Of a stretch of 64,000 bases of DNA, positions 61,455 to 64,000 are shown in pieces. Made by a program: the position numbers and the translations under genes. The DNA is from Actinomycetes bacterium (GTDB taxonomy: Bacteria > Actinomycetota > Coriobacteriia > Coriobacteriales > Eggerthellaceae), in NCBI GenBank assembly GCA_023394615.1, contig JAEXAI010000022.1:1-64000 (forward strand), given 5' to 3'. The notes beneath the pieces were generated by a model. It saw only the letters and a program-made list of their open reading frames with translations, did no database searches and had not been told where the DNA came from. Numbering within the stretch: the stretch's first letter is position 1; each line of letters opens with the position of its first letter.

Positions 61455-62924
61455 ATGAGCAACAAGGAGCAACGCGAATACCGCAAGCGATCTCAAGACA
61501 TGCGACAGGCGGTTATCGGCACGCATGTGGCGGCCAATTCGAAGCGCGCATCGCGCACGAAGGTCGACTTTTCGAATCACCGTGGTGCGAACCGAGCGAA
61601 CCGAGGCACCATTAATCATGTGACGCCGCGCACGTCGAGTTATGAAAGCTCGTCTGCGCATTCGCGTCGTATGCGACATTCTGGGTTCGCCATGCAGGCA
61701 GCGAAACGCTCGCGCACACGAGGCATCATTGTTGCCATCATCATCGCGCTCGCGGTCTGTGCGGTCGCTGCTGGGGTCACGTGGTTCGTGTTCACGTCAT
61801 CCATCACAAACAAGGTCTCCCTCAACGATTCGTCGGCAACGGCGGCTCTGACGGCGGTCTCATCGGAAAGCGATCCGTACTACGTGCTGGTGGCCGGCGA
61901 GTATTCCGATGCGAAGCAAACTTACGACGGGCCGAACCTGCTCGTGCTGATGCGCGTGGACCCAAGCACTCATGTGGTGGAGATGCTCTCGATTCCCGCA
62001 AGTATCGAAACGACGCTCTCCGACAACAAAACACATACCATATCGCAAGCGCAAACGGTTGGCGGAGATGCCGAGCTCATCAAGACTGTCTCATCGCTGA
62101 CTGGCGTTTCGATTTCTCATTACCTGAAAACCGATGCGACGAAATTCAAAGCTCTGGTAGATGAATTGGGCGGCGTTACCGTGGACGTGAAACAGGAAGT
62201 GGACGACCCTGATGCCGGATCTGTGTATATACCTACGGGTACGCAGACGCTCGATGGGGAATCAGCGCTGGTGCTCTGCCGCGCTGATAATTACCTGAAT
62301 TCTGTAACCACGCGCTCGACGGCTCAAACAGATGTCTTATGTGCGCTGCTCGACAAATTGCTGGAGCACTCCGGCATGGATTTGGCGACCACGCTTGATT
62401 CCGTGTCGAACTATTTCAAAACGGACATGAGCTTCGATCAGCTGACTTCGCTCGCAAAAGCGTTCGGCAGCGTGGACGAAGCGACGGTATATCAGACCAG
62501 TGTGCCCGGCAGCTTGTCCGTGGAAACCGATGGTACGTATTTCAGCGTGTCGAAAACGTCATTTGCTAATGTGATGAGCGCCATTGAGGCTGGTGACGAT
62601 CCGAATGCGAAGGGCGTAGCAGCTGCTATCGACCCGTCACAGGTTAGCGTGACGGTGAAAAACGGTGCAGGTGTGACTGGCGGGGCCTCGCAGGTAGGCA
62701 GTGCGCTCAGCGATTACGGATTCAAGGTGGAGTCTACAGGCAATACCGATAGCTACGTCTACAGCGAGACGCTTGTGGTCTACAACGACGCGGACAAAGA
62801 AGCGTCAGCTGAGACGGTTGTAGGCCTGCTCGGGGCGGGACGCACCGTGAGTGCAGGAATCTATTACACCTTTGACACCGATCTGATGGTGATTATAGGA
62901 AAAGATTGGAAGCCTCTGTCGTAG
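61455..62924 (+). CDS. LytR-CpsA-Psr-like protein with LytR_C domain, degenerate active site
   Basis: 489 aa. ~85 residues of basic cytosolic N-terminus, a TM (IIVAIIIALAVCAVAAGVTWFVF, ~92-114), then an LCP-like domain: LLVLMRVDPSTHVVEMLSIPASIE, TVGGDAELIKTVSSLTGVSISHYLKTD, LVDELGGVTVDV, LDGESALVLCR. A LytR_C domain (VSVTVKNGAGVTGGASQVGSAL) ends the protein. The SIPRD catalytic pair is SIPAS and the R-x-x-R-Q motif is R-S-T-A-Q, so transferase activity is doubtful. Starts 18 bp after murA. Confidence 0.75.
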   Translation: MSNKEQREYRKRSQDMRQAVIGTHVAANSKRASRTKVDFSNHRGANRANRGTINHVTPRTSSYESSSAHSRRMRHSGFAMQAAKRSRTRGIIVAIIIALAVCAVAAGVTWFVFTSSITNKVSLNDSSATAALTAVSSESDPYYVLVAGEYSDAKQTYDGPNLLVLMRVDPSTHVVEMLSIPASIETTLSDNKTHTISQAQTVGGDAELIKTVSSLTGVSISHYLKTDATKFKALVDELGGVTVDVKQEVDDPDAGSVYIPTGTQTLDGESALVLCRADNYLNSVTTRSTAQTDVLCALLDKLLEHSGMDLATTLDSVSNYFKTDMSFDQLTSLAKAFGSVDEATVYQTSVPGSLSVETDGTYFSVSKTSFANVMSAIEAGDDPNAKGVAAAIDPSQVSVTVKNGAGVTGGASQVGSALSDYGFKVESTGNTDSYVYSETLVVYNDADKEASAETVVGLLGAGRTVSAGIYYTFDTDLMVIIGKDWKPLS

Positions 62925-63249
62925 AACCGGTTTCACCGGCACACGTGCCGGATGGTCCATCGGTCATATGACGCGCAGCCATGCGGGGCTCTACTCGCTC
63001 ATTTGGGTCATCGGATATCTTTGGACCATGCGTGATGAAGAACTCGCAGATCAAGCAGGTTTCCTTGATGCAAGCAGATCGGTCAATCGTTGGGTTCAAG
63101 AGGGCATCTATAGGGTCGACCACTTTGCGGGTCGGACGCGAGCAGTCTGCGAAATGGCAGTCTGCAGGGCAGGGGGATCCGGGGATGTTATGAGGGCAGC
63201 GCGACTGCATTTCCTCATCGCAGCCGCGCATTTCCCAACACTTCGTCAT
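62893..63249 (-). CDS. Cysteine-rich protein of unknown function
   Basis: 118 aa with ten Cys: KCWEMRGCDEEMQSRCPHN, CPADCHFADCSRP, then ACIKETCLICEFF after a DPIDALLNP link. The opening is like small 'KCWE...C' proteins with a Fe-S or zinc cluster. Its 3' end overlaps the LCP gene by 32 bp (convergent). May share a promoter region with the NifU-like gene upstream. Family not named with confidence. Confidence 0.7.
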   Translation of the reverse strand: MTKCWEMRGCDEEMQSRCPHNIPGSPCPADCHFADCSRPTRKVVDPIDALLNPTIDRSACIKETCLICEFFITHGPKISDDPNERVEPRMAARHMTDGPSGTCAGETGSTTEASNLFL

Positions 63250-63262
63250 AATATCGGCGAGC

Positions 63263-63490
63263 CTATGCCGGAACTACTTTGACAACGCCCGGAACGCGAT
63301 CCTTTAAAATGCGCTCGACGCCATTGGCCAAAGTCATCTGAGACATCGGGCAGCCTTTGCAGGATCCGGTCAACTCAACACTCACAACACCGTCGTCGGT
63401 CACGTCGACCAGCACCACGTCACCGCCGTCTGCCTGCAGGCTGGGACGGATAAGCTCGAGCACTGCGGCTACATCTTCTCTTTTAACCAT
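63263..63490 (-). CDS. NifU C-terminal-like (Nfu) Fe-S scaffold
   Basis: 75 aa, one Nfu domain: VLELIRPSLQADGGDVVLVDVTDDG then GSCKGCPMSQMTLANGVERIL, the CxxC that holds a [4Fe-4S] cluster. Fe-S delivery protein. 13 bp upstream of the Cys-rich gene on the same strand, which suggests the latter is a cluster client. Confidence 0.9.
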   Translation of the reverse strand: MVKREDVAAVLELIRPSLQADGGDVVLVDVTDDGVVSVELTGSCKGCPMSQMTLANGVERILKDRVPGVVKVVPA

Positions 63491-63655
63491 GATTTTCTCC
63501 TTCGTCGTGGTTTACCGCGACATTCTACCACAGGGCAGGGGCGTCCTGCGTGCTGTGATTCTATTTCGTAAAGAGGAACAGATTGACGGCGCGTTTCTGC
63601 TACAATGCAGCTGTGAAGGCATAGCAGCGATGGCTGAGCAAGGGGGATAAAATCA

Positions 63656-63880
63656 ATGATGATGCGTTGTGCGAAGTGCGGATGCACGGATTTCGACTTG
63701 ATGCGCTACGAATCCCTTATGGTGCTTAGTACCACTCGTGCGCTTTTCTCTTTGCGCTGCCCGCATTGCGGCGCGCGCGTTACCAGCGTATGTGCCATCC
63801 CGGCTGAATTGCGCGAGACCATCGACAGCGTCGCCCGCGAAATGGATGCGGGCATGGGGCGCGTGCCCCCTGGCCGCTAG
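63656..63880 (+). CDS. Small zinc-ribbon-like protein
   Basis: 74 aa. CAKCGCTDFDLMRYESLMVLS then LRCPHCGARVTSVCAIP, two CxxC pairs for one zinc, ending in a charged helix (AELRETIDSVAREMDAG). No family name; starts ATGATGATG after AAGGGGG. Lies 19 bp before lgt. Confidence 0.7.
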   Translation: MMMRCAKCGCTDFDLMRYESLMVLSTTRALFSLRCPHCGARVTSVCAIPAELRETIDSVAREMDAGMGRVPPGR

Positions 63881-63899
63881 CATGTCGAAGAGTGCTTGA

Positions 63900-64000
63900 A
63901 TGCTCAATCAAATCTATCAATTGCTCGATCCCATAGCCTTTTCCGTCGGACCTTTTTCGGTGCGATGGTACGGGATTGCCTATGTGCTCGGCTTTTTTTT
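63900..64000 (+). CDS. lgt: Prolipoprotein diacylglyceryl transferase, N-terminal fragment
   Basis: Begins MLNQIYQLLDPIAFSVGPFSVRWYGIAYVLGFF and is cut by the window edge. The GPFSVRWYGIAYVLGF signature of Lgt TM1 is clear. Attaches diacylglycerol to lipobox cysteines. The sequence ends in a T run. Confidence 0.9.
   Translation, partial: MLNQIYQLLDPIAFSVGPFSVRWYGIAYVLGFF

Noticed and set aside
63993..64000. Homopolymer T run as a phase-variation site in lgt
   Set aside because: The run is cut by the window end, and Lgt normally has Phe residues there, so nothing can be concluded.

Overview
The window reads as an ordinary chromosomal stretch of a Gram-positive, moderate-GC actinobacterium, most likely a member of the Coriobacteriia (Eggerthellaceae-like). 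This is inferred from the actinobacterial-style infA-rpmJ-rpsM-rpsK-rpsD-rpoA-rplQ string, a Gram-positive Tad pilus cluster without a secretin, SecD-SecF fused in one chain, S4 and L36 with zinc cysteines, DUF192, DUF1292 and DUF6483-like proteins, and a strong use of GTG/TTG starts with translationally coupled (ATGA) genes. No rRNA, tRNA, prophage, transposase or CRISPR-cas was found. Genus-level placement is not supported by anything I can see.

Layout. 1-1044: an acetate kinase gene whose 3' end is replaced by an array of ~23-24 bp repeats that runs off the window. 1226-3211: shikimate kinase and a 14-TM MFS exporter, convergent. 3381-7082: translation/RNA polymerase operon ending in a terminator, followed by a solitary EcfT and a convergent XRE regulator. 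8538-14715: a YhhN-like membrane protein, moeA-mog (molybdenum cofactor), alanine racemase, family-4 uracil-DNA glycosylase, CorA. 14716-15903: a 1.2 kb gene-poor tract with tandem repeats and two MITE-like inverted-repeat elements. 15904-18840: DJ-1/PfpI protein, polysaccharide deacetylase, secreted C39-like peptidase. 19008-29390: a Tad pilus cluster (cpaB, cpaE/tadZ, frameshifted cpaF/tadA, tadB, tadC, five pilin-like or TadE/TadG-like proteins, a secreted unknown, DUF192, zinc ribbon). 29409-37840: ModE-like regulator, threonine synthase, feoA-feoB-dtxR iron uptake, ruvCAB, a DUF6483-like gene, cold-shock protein with terminator. 37888-39147: a membrane protein resembling pentameric ligand-gated ion channels. 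39262-43087: queuosine genes queH-queA and HAD-tgt, divergent. 43232-47005: secDF, DUF1292, pyridoxamine-oxidase-like. 47086-50612: an FMN-riboswitch-preceded riboflavin ECF transporter (ribU-ecfA1-ecfA2-ecfT). 51040-57781: alanine/sodium symporter, repeats, TetR regulator divergent from an MMPL pump plus a heptad-repeat surface protein. 58102-59925: rpsB-tsf. 60141-64000: murA, LCP-like protein, Cys-rich protein, NifU-like protein, zinc ribbon, start of lgt.

The genes are mostly housekeeping; cooperating sets are the Tad pilus machine, the Feo system with its own DtxR-type repressor, the ECF riboflavin importer under FMN control, ruvCAB, the queuosine set and the TetR-MMPL unit. The most unusual items are the repeat array that truncates ackA, the -1 frameshift just upstream of the Walker A motif of the Tad ATPase, a channel-like five-TM protein with an uncleaved-looking N-terminal anchor, an LCP protein that lacks the family's catalytic Asp/Arg residues, and several families of dispersed or tandem short repeats, one of which is translated as the start of a deacetylase.
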